Of a stretch of 64,000 bases of DNA, positions 38,346-48,979 are shown in pieces. Every line of letters starts with the position of its first letter. The first letter of the stretch is position 1. This DNA comes from Antedon mediterranea (Eukaryota > Echinodermata > Crinoidea > Comatulida > Antedonidae), in contig NC_092677.1 of assembly GCF_964355755.1 (NCBI RefSeq), positions 439,001 through 503,000 on the forward strand, read 5' to 3'. Both the position numbers and the translations under genes were made by a program. The notes beneath the pieces were generated by a model, which saw only the letters and a list, made by a program, of their open reading frames with translations, was not told where the DNA came from and did no database searches.

Positions 38346-39051
38346 AATACTCTACTCCCAAGGTAACTAGACCGTGTGATAACATACATAGGTATGGCGT
38401 GCCACTCAACTGCTCATAAATCGTTTTTCACTTGCGACTGTATGGTACGCTAATCACGACTTAATTTAGATCATCATACAAAGTTCCTAATTTACATTTT
38501 GATGAATCTTTATTTTTAATTTTTGTGCATCTGTACGCTTTACGCGAACGTTTTTTTTGGTTTGAAGTTTCGTTGAATTTAAATACCATTCGTTTTAATA
38601 TTCATAACTTTATTTCAATATGTGAGTGTGATATATGTTGATAGTCATTAACTAATATTTACATCATTTACCCTGGTTCAGAGTAGCTACAAAATATATT
38701 CGTTCTATAAATCATATTACAATCTACAGCGTACATTATTTCACTATTGATATATATATAGATTGGCAGTCATTCCCAGTAATAACATTAAACGTATAAA
38801 AAAGCTTTTAGTATTGATTACAGTAAAGTAATCGGTCCTCGCCTATTTTATAACAGGCCCAAAGCCAGCCAACAAAAAACCACCTTTAAACATTTTAGGT
38901 ACCACTTTATATCAGGCCCCTACTAGTAGTTGTCTCCAGTCCCGTCTTGAGTCGATCATGTTTACTGTTCAATGTTCTGACCAAATATCATAACACCGTA
39001 GGCTCTTTCAACTCATTACATTGACTTATTTAACCTTGTATAGCTTGCTAA
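38346..39051. other. Intergenic between RTK B and receptor A; no gene seen
   Basis: AT-rich. It holds a minus-strand AATAAA (TTTATT at 38609-38614) that could end the RTK transcript and must also hold the receptor A promoter. Confidence 0.45.
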
Positions 39052-40486
39052 TTAAAATGACGTGTTGGTTTTATTAACACTGTTATCATATAATGGGTTT
39101 CTGATTTCGTTCATGTGAGATTCATCATCTCCCTCATCGTCGTCTTTGTGGAAGCCGTTATTTCCATACACATGTTGGTTTTTGTTGTCATCCGTACAGT
39201 CGTTTTCATCATCTTTTTGTTTTTCATCTTCATTATTCGTGGGTTTCCTTTCATTATTCTCGCGGTGGCTACTTTCATCAGTACTCAAATTGTGATCTTC
39301 TTTCTCTTCTTCGCACTCGTCATTGTGATAGTTATCATGTACATAAGGCCGATGTCCCTGTGTGTTTTGGTCTCCATTACAACCCTCGTACTCGTCTTCG
39401 TTGTAGCTATCGTGCATACCAGGCCGATGTCCCTGTGTGTTTTGGTCTCCATTACAACCCTCGCACTCGTCTTCGTGGTAGTTATCGTGCATACCAGGCC
39501 GATGTCCCTGTGTGTTTTGGTCTCCATTACAACCCTCGCACTCGTCCTCGTGGTAGCTATCGTGCATACCAGGCCGATGTCCCTGTGTGTTTTTGTCTTC
39601 ATTACAACCCTCGCACTCGTCTTCGTGGCGGTTATCGTATATCGTTGGCATCATTTTTTGGTTGCACTGAATGTTTTCATAAATGCTTTCCCGAAAGTGT
39701 GTAAAATCAATATAATCCTATAAAAAATACCCAAATAAATCAAATCAACATTGTTGAAAGATTCCTTCCTTGAACGTTCAGTCAATATAGGATTATGATT
39801 GTATTTAGTTTTAGGCCAAATAAAGTCATTTATATTTTTTCTCTGGGTGTAGGCCTATCGAAGTCTGAAAAGAGATCGCGTTAAAAAAACTAAAACGTTA
39901 CCTTGTCTTCGGATAATAAAGTGTCTAACTGCCCTGACAACTGGTCAAACGATGGCCTATCTTCTGGGTCAAGACTCCAACACCATATCATAAGTTCATA
40001 TCTAAACAAAAACATATTTTTCTGATACATTAATAACATTGCAAGGTATAATGTGTGGCGAAGTTTATTACGTGTTCTGTGGCGTTTAATAATCCATAAT
40101 CACATTGCAAGATATAATGTGTGGCGAAGTTTATTATACGTGTTCTGTGGCGTTTCATAATCCATAATCACATTGTCTAGATTAGTAATAAGTATATTAT
40201 TATTTGATTTCTTACATTGATTGTTCGCAATGATCAGGTTTAGGCATCCGATATCCTTCTTTTATCTTTACGATAAGATCACCTGTTGATATACCTGGAT
40301 ACGGGTGGCCTCCTGTAAACAAGTCATATCATTATTGTAACTATATAATTATCTGATCAACATAGGCCTGTAATCATCATCATTATCATCATCGCCATCA
40401 TTATCATCATCATCATCATCATAATCATCATCATCATCATCCTTGTCATCATTATCATCATCATCATTATCATCATTATCATCATT

Positions 40487-40524
<38 letters not shown>

Positions 40525-43500
40525 CATCCTTGTCATCATTATCATCATCATCATTATCATCATCATTATCATCTTCTTCTTCTCCTCCACTTCTCTCTTT
40601 ACCTAAAGTGATAATCTCCCACATTGTAACACCAAAGGACCATACGTCAGAACTCGTGGAGTATGCGTTGTCTAGGACAGCTTCAGGTGCCATCCAACGA
40701 ATGGGTAGTTGAGGCTACAAAAAAAAAATCAATCACATCAGGGAGATGTAAAATAAATTTAGTCATTGTACAAGTCCCTGCATAGTTCATGTTATGTTAT
40801 CAGTCAGAGGAAAATAGCAGAAGGCTTCCTACTTTCTAGGAGTGTTATCAGGTAATCTATATTGATCACAGTGCTGCTTTTGCCATTTTCCATCTAACTG
40901 TTATATAGATATGTATTTAGAACCCGATTTAGAATAGGTAGATAAATATGAGATCATAACACTATAAACGATCCTCTTCCTATTTGACCGTGAAATTTGC
41001 AAAGGTTGATAGGTATATAATTAATGTACCTGGTTGAGGTCCTCGTAAAGTCCACTTTGTTCCTTAGTATACGCCATTCCAAAGTCAGATAGTTTGCATC
41101 GTTTATCGTAAGTAAGCAGCACGTTCCTTGCTGCCAAATCACGATGGATACACTAGGAAATTAATTGATGTAATTAACTTTTTTTGAAATCGGTCACCTT
41201 ATAATTTAAATATAGACATATTTATTAAGTGTAATGATCTATGTAGTTAGACATTTATTAGTGAAATTCGAATGCGCCCTGACTAGTGACACTGTACATA
41301 TAAATATGTTTATCTACTTGGGATGCGATAACATTTCCAACAAATCAGAACTCAGGAATTTATTCTTGCGAATATATTTTTCTACAAAATAGGCTTCAAG
41401 CTATAAGAAGTTATACTATAAGCAAAACTGAGATTCGAAGAACATTTTTTTAAAGGGCTTTTACCTTTACCATTCCCTGGATCCCACATCTGTTTTATTC
41501 ATTATACGTAACATTTACCTGTATGGACGCCAGGTATGACATAGCCCTAGAAATCTGCCAAGCAAATGACGTCAAATCATCAGCGTTTGGCTGAGTGAGG
41601 GCGACAGGCGCGATATTGACAACTTCATAGGCGGCGTCATCATCATATTCTTGATGAACTTTTGGTACTGATAAAATATTTTTGGATTTGCGAGATTTGA
41701 ATAAGTAGTCTCGTAGATTTCCATAAGCTGCATATTCCAGAACAATGTATAGTGGATCTAAAAGAAAAATAGAGATTTGTTTCTAACTTGGGCGCAACGC
41801 AATCTAATTAAGATATCTTTAGTTAATGGAAATTTTATTTCAAATGTTGGGTTGAAAGTGCCTTACTTTTGCATTTGTCATATTGATAACTTTAACTTAA
41901 CAATTCTGCAATAATGTTTTTACGAAGCTAAAATATATTATTACCTTCCATTGTACAACAGCCAATTAGTTCTATAATGTTAGGATGTTTGCTAAATGTT
42001 TTCATCAAACTTAATTCATCTTGGAATCTGAACTTTTCTGAGTTATTGCAATTTTCTAAAAAGAGAATTGATAGAAATGAAATTATGTCAATATGCCAGA
42101 TTCCTTACCTTAGTTTTATTTAAAATAAACAACTGTTATATTGATAGGGTTAAAGGTACTAGTGGGGAAGTCTAATGTAATTCGGTGAGATTTTATTGTT
42201 CAAATCGAGTGGAGAAAATTTGGAATAGGCCTACTTGGAACTATTAGAATTCATTGCAATTAGACCCTATTTTGGCTGCCATCTTAGATTTCAAAATTGT
42301 GCTTATTTAAACTTATTAGTATAAACATGTGGACAAGTTTTATAATTGGTTATTTGTTTTTACTTTTGATGGTTTTGACAGCAACCGTAGTTTTACTCTT
42401 TTTACCCTTGCGGTAAAACTCAGCTCGTATCACCTTTCCAAAAAATCCTTCTCCTAAAACATCTTTTAACACCAATTTGTTTCGAGCTATTTCCCAGGAA
42501 TCCGTTTTTGCTGATCTGTTTCTCATGCTCATGATTGAAATAAGTGTCTAGTCGATATAAAATAAGAAAAAAATGTATAAAGTTTGCATCATAATAGGCT
42601 GAGGCGTATGTTGTTTAGGAGGGATAGAGTCGGGCTAGTATTGAGTGAGTGAGTGGCCGAGCGGTTAAGACAACCGTAATTACGTAGCCATAACATCGGC
42701 AAGGGTTCGAGGCTCACTCACTCCATGGTTCTGGTGGTAGAACGAGTCTTCTCGGATAAGGACTATAAACCGTAGGTCCAGTGTACACAACTAGCTCGTG
42801 TGCACTTTAAAGAACCTAGTACATCTTTCGAGACGAGTAGGGGGTTACCCCGGTGTATTAGTACATCACAGCCACTGATCACCAACTGGGTCCTCTGGGA
42901 GATCAGTCTTTGACTGAAGAGGTCACCCAGTATAAAAATGAACAAACAAACAAACATTGAAAAAGTACTTTATTGAAATCGCTGAAGTATTAGATGCTTT
43001 CATGTAATTGATGTCATCTGTATTGATCATTCTTTATAAACGTAGATTAAAAAAAATTGATCAGGCTACGTTTTTAGCTAATAATTATTTTGTAAATTAC
43101 AGTAATTTTTAAAAATAGAAATTATACCTACCTCCTGCCTTGGTGGTAAGGGTTTGTTACTGGAAGAAAATATATCAGTTATTTAAAATGTATTTGGACT
43201 GAGTTTGTAATAGAGTATAGTAAACTTAGTAATTCAGTTCGATCGAATAGATTGAAAATAGCATTACTATTCTAAATACAAAAATACATGTTATGTGACA
43301 ACAGAATGTGAAGTGCCCATGTATGGACATGTCACTATCATTATTTGGGAATATCACTACCATATTTGGGCACATCACACTTTGTGTCAAACTAGTTTAA
43401 TATATATTATCATTTCTTAACATAAAATATTGAAAACTACAAATGGAACAATAAACATATATAAAAATGTACCTTTTGGTTCGATGTCGGCGTTTATCTG

Positions 43501-46169
43501 CAAACAAATAATATCAAATAATTAAAATACGAATTATTAACATTTTGCTCATGAGTGGGCGAGATGATTATGACAAGAAGTTTGGTAATTGACAATAAAA
43601 CTAAGACATTTTATAGGTCTCAAAATATACATGTCATAATCAATAATATTAATTGTATGTATCTCGTTTTCATGGTACGAGGCCTATTATAGGCCTACGT
43701 TACACAATTATAAAAACATCATTCGATGTGAGCTACTGTATGACTTAGTATTTAGCCATGGTATTAGATATTATCAATACATCATTCGATGTGAGCTACT
43801 GTGTGACTTGGTATTTAGCCATGGTATTAGATATTATACCAAAATATTTTGTCACACACTTACTTAAGTAATACATGACTAGAATCACACATAATGCTGT
43901 AGCGATGCACGAACAAATAACAATGATAAACACCTCACCCATTGTTAATGCTGATGTTAGTACTGTAAAAAAGATAATAATATAAATTGTCTCATATAAG
44001 TTTGGTTGGTATAAGAATGAAGGCCATCATAATAGTATACATGAAAAATAGTATTATTATCATTATTATACATTATTGTTTTTAAACTCACTATCTACAT
44101 AGACTTCTACCGTCTCTCTATTCCTTCCAAGAGAATTGTTCACAACAAATGTGTAGTTTGTCAAAAGTCCCGTGTCTGATTTGTGGAAAAACAGTTCCAA
44201 ATATGGATTTGTCTCGCCTTCGATGACGTCACCATCGCTATCTAACCACTGGTACGTTCCGGATGGTTCAGCGTCAAATTCGAATTCAAGGAGATACGTT
44301 TCATAGGGATAGACAATGACTGGTTTTAATGGGTAAATCTTAGGAGCAACTGGAGGCAAAATCAGAAAAGTTAAGTTTTTAGAAAATGACAAATATACTT
44401 TGACAGATCGACAGAGGGCGTGCTATTTAATATACCGGCCCGTATTTAAGATAAAGATAACTCGAGATTTTAATAAACGTACTGTAACCAATAGGCCTAT
44501 ATATTTTCCTGAAAATCAATATAGGCATAATGGTCTGTAAGAATATACCCGTCAAGACGATAGTTTGAAATTTGTAGACGTACGTCATGTTGCAAGTGAC
44601 AAAGTACATACAAGCATTATATCATTATACAGTATATTAAAAATAATAATAAGTAGTATTGCAAAAACAATATAAAAAAATTGTTTACAAAATAATTTTT
44701 TTTTTAAATTTAATTTCAAAACATATACGTAACAAGATAACAGAAAAAAGGGATTGCAGGTGATTTTATCAAGTATATCTTTTATTTGATACTCACAAAT
44801 CACCGTTAAATTATAGGAATCGGAGAAATGTTGCTCAATTCCATTATCGGCCAAACAACGGTAATCTCCTGTATCTTCCTTCTCCGCATTAGTAATCCAC
44901 ATACCATTATAAGCATCGTAGTATCTGTTTTGGTCCGGAATCATTTCTCGAGAACCTTTCCAAACAGTAAAATTAGCTTTGGGATAGCTTGATTGTACGA
45001 AACAGGAAAATTTAGTAGTTTTTCCAATTTCAACTCTGTTTGGGTTTATTTCCATAGTTACAGGTAAAGCAAAATCTGAAAGAAAGAATGTAAACCAGTT
45101 AATGTGTGTAAGTGCAGGCTATATAAGGATTGTTGGTATAATAATTAATACTTACAAGCATACACAATAGTTTGTGTATACAATTCTTTATATCAAACCA
45201 ATTGTGTAAAATACGAAAATATATGGTAAATACCTTCTTGCCATATTGTTAATTACAAACCAGATGAACATTTACAATCATACTATATTTATCGAAACTT
45301 TTGCCAGATCTACACACATTCAACATTCATGATTTGTTGTCGAAAACACATTATAGCAAGAATAGGCCCTTACTGTAATTGACGTCACATTAAAAATGAT
45401 ATTTTGTAGATTATGTTGAAATAATGTTATAATAGCTATCAATCATACGTCAGTTCTTGTTTCAAACATGTAAGTTATGACTTGATTTGAATGAAATCTT
45501 GTTTGTGAATAAATTACCTCAAACACACAAAAAAAATAAAAAATTGAATACTGTAATCTTTGACGTTGTTACATTAAAAATGATATTTTGTAGATCCTAT
45601 TGAATGATTTAAAGTGTAATTTTAGTATCAAATCAGGCACAATGTACTCCAAAATAGTAATTTTATGCCAATACTTACGAATAACAGTAAAATTTGTGGT
45701 TTTATTATCCTCAATACTATTTATGGAACTCTTGACTTGACATTTGTATTGTCCAGCATCATATCTGGACACATTGTAGATAAGCAAAGTTGCTGAATCT
45801 ATGATGTCATAACGTGTTTTATCTATAATGATTCCAGAACCGTTGTCGTCTATGTCCGGTTCTGAAGCTACAATGAAATAGAAATTCCCAATTCGAGTGT
45901 ACCAGATAATATCAACATTGTCTGTATAATTTTCCAATGTGTAGTTACAGAATAGTTGGGCGTTTTCCCCTTCTACGGCAGTTACATAATCGGAGATAAC
46001 AACTGTGATCAATTGGTCTGAAAGAAAAATATTTAATTATTAGTAAGCGCCCTTTACAACATAATGTCTTTGAACCGATTAAAAAATATCACACTTATTA
46101 GTTTGTCTTACCTTGACAGTGTATTTGATTGTAAGTAGTAACTATTATGAAAAATGACAATAATTTCAT
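39052..46169 (-). CDS. RTK B: receptor tyrosine kinase, three Ig domains, repeat-bearing tail (905 aa)
   Basis: Exons on the minus strand: 46169-46112 (signal peptide [18 protein letters not shown]), 46017-45679 (Ig1), 45075-44797 (Ig2), 44349-44092 (Ig3), 43962-43864 (transmembrane), 43497-43473, 43159-43132, 42547-42364, 42055-41945, 41757-41519, 41152-41030, 40714-40603, 40312-40216, 40001-39902, 39717-39052. Phases agree throughout. The kinase (about 381-675) is complete: GEGFFGKV loop, VAVK lysine, helix-C glutamate in FQDELSLM, an insert with [36 protein letters not shown]. It resembles the FGFR/VEGFR/PDGFR group but no single orthologue is claimed. Ig3 lacks both canonical cysteines. 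The tail has SIYENI, about 4.5 units of a 25-residue repeat, and NPLYDN near the end. It should be an active cell-surface kinase. It is divergent from Ig gene C. Confidence 0.9.
39330..39650 (-). repeat. 75-bp coding repeat in the RTK tail (25-aa unit, 4 full + 1 partial)
   Basis: The consensus unit [20 protein letters not shown] plus GMHDS has period 75 bp, so the frame is kept. The first unit begins with R for Y, and the fourth reads YNEDEYEGC with PYVHDN. The fifth decays into [14 protein letters not shown]. Because the period is a multiple of three with no stops, all nearby frames look open on both strands. Confidence 0.95.
40040..40178. repeat. About 69-bp direct duplication, RTK intron
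   Basis: CATTGCAAGGTATAATGTGT GGCGAAGTTTATTA ... TTCTGTGGCGTTT.ATAATCC occurs twice in tandem. Confidence 0.8.
40370..40590. repeat. (ATC/GAT)n microsatellite, RTK intron
   Basis: About 220 bp of CATCAT/CATTATCAT units between the exons 40714-40603 and 40312-40216. On the minus strand the frame stays open from the kinase exon through an acidic D/E run, but a good donor (TTTAG|GTAAAG) precedes it and the true next exon restores LGGHPYPG. Confidence 0.92.
40798..40910. repeat. Dispersed repeat, copy 1 of 2
   Basis: AGCAGAAGGCTTCCTACTTT CTAGGAGTGTTATCAG.TAATCTATATTG ... CACAGTGCTG.TTTTGCCATTT is shared with 58990-59105 in an intron of gene E. The ends TCAGAGGAAAA... and ...TTTTGCCATTT are partly inverted, so it may be a small transposable element. 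Confidence 0.65.
42643..42955 (+). mobile_element. tRNA-derived SINE in an RTK intron
   Basis: The head carries both internal promoter boxes: A-box-like TGGCCGAGCGGTTAAGAC and B-box GGGTTCGAGGCTC. GAGTGAG and CTCACTC can form the acceptor stem, as in Ser/Leu-type tRNAs. The body holds GGATAAGGACTATAAACCGT AGGTCC and CTTTAAAGAACC, and the tail is (AACA)n. It lies opposite in strand to the host RTK. Confidence 0.85.
43308..43400. mobile_element. Decayed copy of the GCTCTGTCTACAC MITE (inner stem only)
   Basis: GTGCCCATGTATGGACATGT ... CCATATTTGGGCACATCACA matches the inner stem of the family. The outer ends are lost except CAAACTAGTTTAAT. Confidence 0.6.
43722..43845. repeat. About 59-bp direct duplication, RTK intron
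   Basis: ACATCATTCGATGTGAGCTA CTGT.TGACTT.GTATTTAGCC ATGGTATTAGATATTAT occurs twice. Confidence 0.85.
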
Positions 46170-48399
46170 TGGATTCTGTGGATGATAAAAAAAAGAGAAA
46201 AAAGCCTTACAAAACTGAAACATACCGAAATATACCGAAACATTCCGAAACATACCGAAACATACCGAAATAAACACCGAAACATACAGAAATATACTGA
46301 ATTTATTAAGGATTATGTCTATCTTGATAATATATTGCTTAATTGACTTTCGAATGTCAATTTTGTAAAAATGAAAATGATATTTCTCTCATGAATTCCT
46401 AAATTGTACTGTACTCTCGTGCTTTTAACTTGTATCAACTTAATTTGATAGAAAACGCTCTTTCACATACGTTTGATATTCTATTCTTTAATTATAAACT
46501 GAAAGCAGTAGACATACGATGATTGACAACACAAATTAACTTCGCTTATTACCACCGTAAAGCACATCATCTTTGGTTAACTTCACATTTTAATTACTAA
46601 GTCGTTTGCTTAAGTTTAATCATTATCATTCAATCTTAGTTTATTGTTTGTGTACTTAAAGCAGTGAAAGTTGATAATCGTTGAAAGATGAAAGATTACT
46701 ATTACATTTGGTAATCAATGCGTCTAATAAACCGGTTACAATATTACCGTCAAGGCGCATGGTAATCTGTGTTCGTGTGTAGATGCGACGCTTGTAGCCC
46801 TAACTTAAGATCTTTATTAAGGTTTCTTGAGTACACATATTATCACATCATTTAAACAGTTAGTTTGTACATTGAATGAGTGATTAATTATCAACATTGT
46901 GTTTTAATAATATGAACTCTTACAGAATTATGAAATTGCAAATGTATGAAAAGCATAGACGTGCATTTGAAAATGTACCTTCATATTTAAACATGTCACC
47001 CATTTTCAGGTAGGGTTTGTGAGAAGAGTGTTTAATAGCAAATTCTAAATAAGAAATATTATCCAGTCGTATCCAGGCATTTAAAACATTTTTAGTCATT
47101 TTAAAGGCACAAAATATCCAGATATTAGAAACACTGATCCAAATCATTCAATAATTTAAAATTCATTGGAATTTCTAATTCCAAGGTATAACATGGGTCC
47201 TCATAGGTCGAATGGTACTGTCGAATTATCACAATATAAACACTAGTATTTTGATGGTTAACAAATAGCAACACTTGGTACGTTAGATCACAAACACACA
47301 CAAACTATGTCGCTGTCTGTATTGCAAAATTAAATCATTATTGTTCGATCTTATTTAAGTTAATCGATATCCTCACATTGTAGTGATCGCAAAAACAATT
47401 CATTTAACCTACCTTTAATCTCTCCATTTTCCCAATAAGTAACTTCATCCAGTTATTTATTATTTATAACTCCAATAAATAGTTCAAATCAAAGTGACCT
47501 TTAGTATCTCGTGAATAATTGCATCGTTATCTATGTATAATAAAGGGCGTATATGCCTCCCCTTACTGTATATAATCGCCAAATCTGAGTCGTGTATGGT
47601 TCCCTCTAGTCCAAATGTTTATTTTAATTGTACACCGTACTTGTTCACATTTTTAGTGGATTTACAGAATACGTTATTTCAGTACTTTAATACCAACAAT
47701 TTTATAATTTCCAATCTATTTCCATTAAATTATGTTGAAAAGTTGGTATAATGATTTAAGTATGTTACTTAGCGGGCGCACATCATTTTTTGGTAGTTAT
47801 CACAACTGGCTTTAGAAAGCTTTCCTTCGGGCATGCGTCCTTCAGCCATTCTAATATCGAGTATACTAATTATTATTGTTCCAAATAAAATGTACTTACC
47901 GTTTGATAAATTTAACGACTAAAATCAGTTTGAAACATGCAGCCCTAGATTTGTAGCAATCTTTGTTTTAAATAGGATAAATATTATTTTATCAACATGT
48001 TTATTTCTATTAGAAATTTGATATAAGCCGATAGAGTATTATTTCATCAACATATTTATTTTATTATCCATCTGATATCTATTTATCAAGAAATTTCTGC
48101 TATAAATAATACAATAATCCATTTTTATTTATTTTAATATATAATTATGGTAAAATCGGTATGGCGTAAAATTATAAATAGAGCTTTGGTTCGAATCGCA
48201 TGTATAATACTTAATTAAGTCACGTAGTATAGTCAGTATATTACAACAGTAAATAAATTGCTTGTCTTGCGCATGTGTTATTGAAAAAGATCATAGTAGA
48301 GTTTTTGCAACAGAAGGAAATCGATCGATTGAAACAAATATAATGAGTGTTAGTCTGTAGTCATTGCATAAATATTTGTAGAATAAATCATTCTTTGAA
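46170..48399. promoter_or_regulatory. Divergent upstream region of RTK B and Ig gene C
   Basis: No coding exon is supported. The promoters of both genes must lie here or just beside it. 46215-46290 has short GAAACATACC repeats. No TATA box or binding site could be assigned. Confidence 0.45.
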
Positions 48400-48979
48400 C
48401 AGGTGATGCTAAAGTTCACCAACATAATACTTAATCCACTCAGCTGTTAATAAGCCTGGTAGTATGATAATTAGACTGCTACAAACGAAATAATCCGGCG
48501 ACGTCTTTTTTGTGGCCCGTACTCCGCACGGCCTAGCATCGTTATTCTCGATCTTTTCAATTTTATCGAGGGACTTAATTTTTAGATGGACGTTCTTGGA
48601 TCTTGATGCTGTACGGTAAGTTGAATGCAAAGTTAAATATTATGTTTATTGTATAATTATAGATTTATAAATCAAGATATCATTATCCCTAGGTAATATG
48701 CATATTCATTTGTACTGCTGTATACATAATAGCAAAAACTCCTCAAACCACAGAGATATTATAAAAAGCATTAGAATATCTTGTATTGTTCGTTGTTATC
48801 TAAGAATTCTGGAAAAACCAAAAATCAAATACAACATCTTTATAATTAATTAAGTCACACACATAATTCATTTAGCCCACCATAGTGTTTTTGTTCAAAA
48901 TCATAAAGTGGAATAATAAGACGCATTATCAGTAGGTTTGAAGATCTAATCTACATTTTTATTTGATTTTACAGGGAAC
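48400..48979 (+). other. 5' UTR exon and first intron of Ig gene C
   Basis: TGTACG|GTAAGT at 48615/48616 is a strong donor, and TTTTACAG|GGAAC at 48974/48975 is the matching acceptor, five bases before the ATG. The exon's upstream limit is unknown. A short upstream ATG frame (MDVLGS) ends before the donor. Confidence 0.5.

Noticed and set aside
39115-39723. Long plus-strand frames (about 200 and 114 codons) opposite the RTK tail
   Set aside because: They are antisense shadows of the 75-bp in-frame repeat. The minus frame continues the kinase exons in phase; the plus frames have no such context.
40349-40600. D/E-rich kinase insert as a normal coding exon
   Set aside because: A strong donor precedes it and the exon at 40312 restores the conserved GGHPYPG kinase sequence. 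The GAT run is therefore intronic in the main transcript.
42646-42725. A functional tRNA gene
   Set aside because: The head is followed by a SINE body and (AACA)n tail, and the anticodon arm region is not convincingly folded.
48409-48630. Minus-strand 73-codon frame with a hydrophobic segment (VCSSLIIILPGLL)
   Set aside because: The opposite strand has a strong donor at 48616 that fits the 5' UTR of gene C. The minus frame has no recognisable domain and no start or splice support beyond chance.
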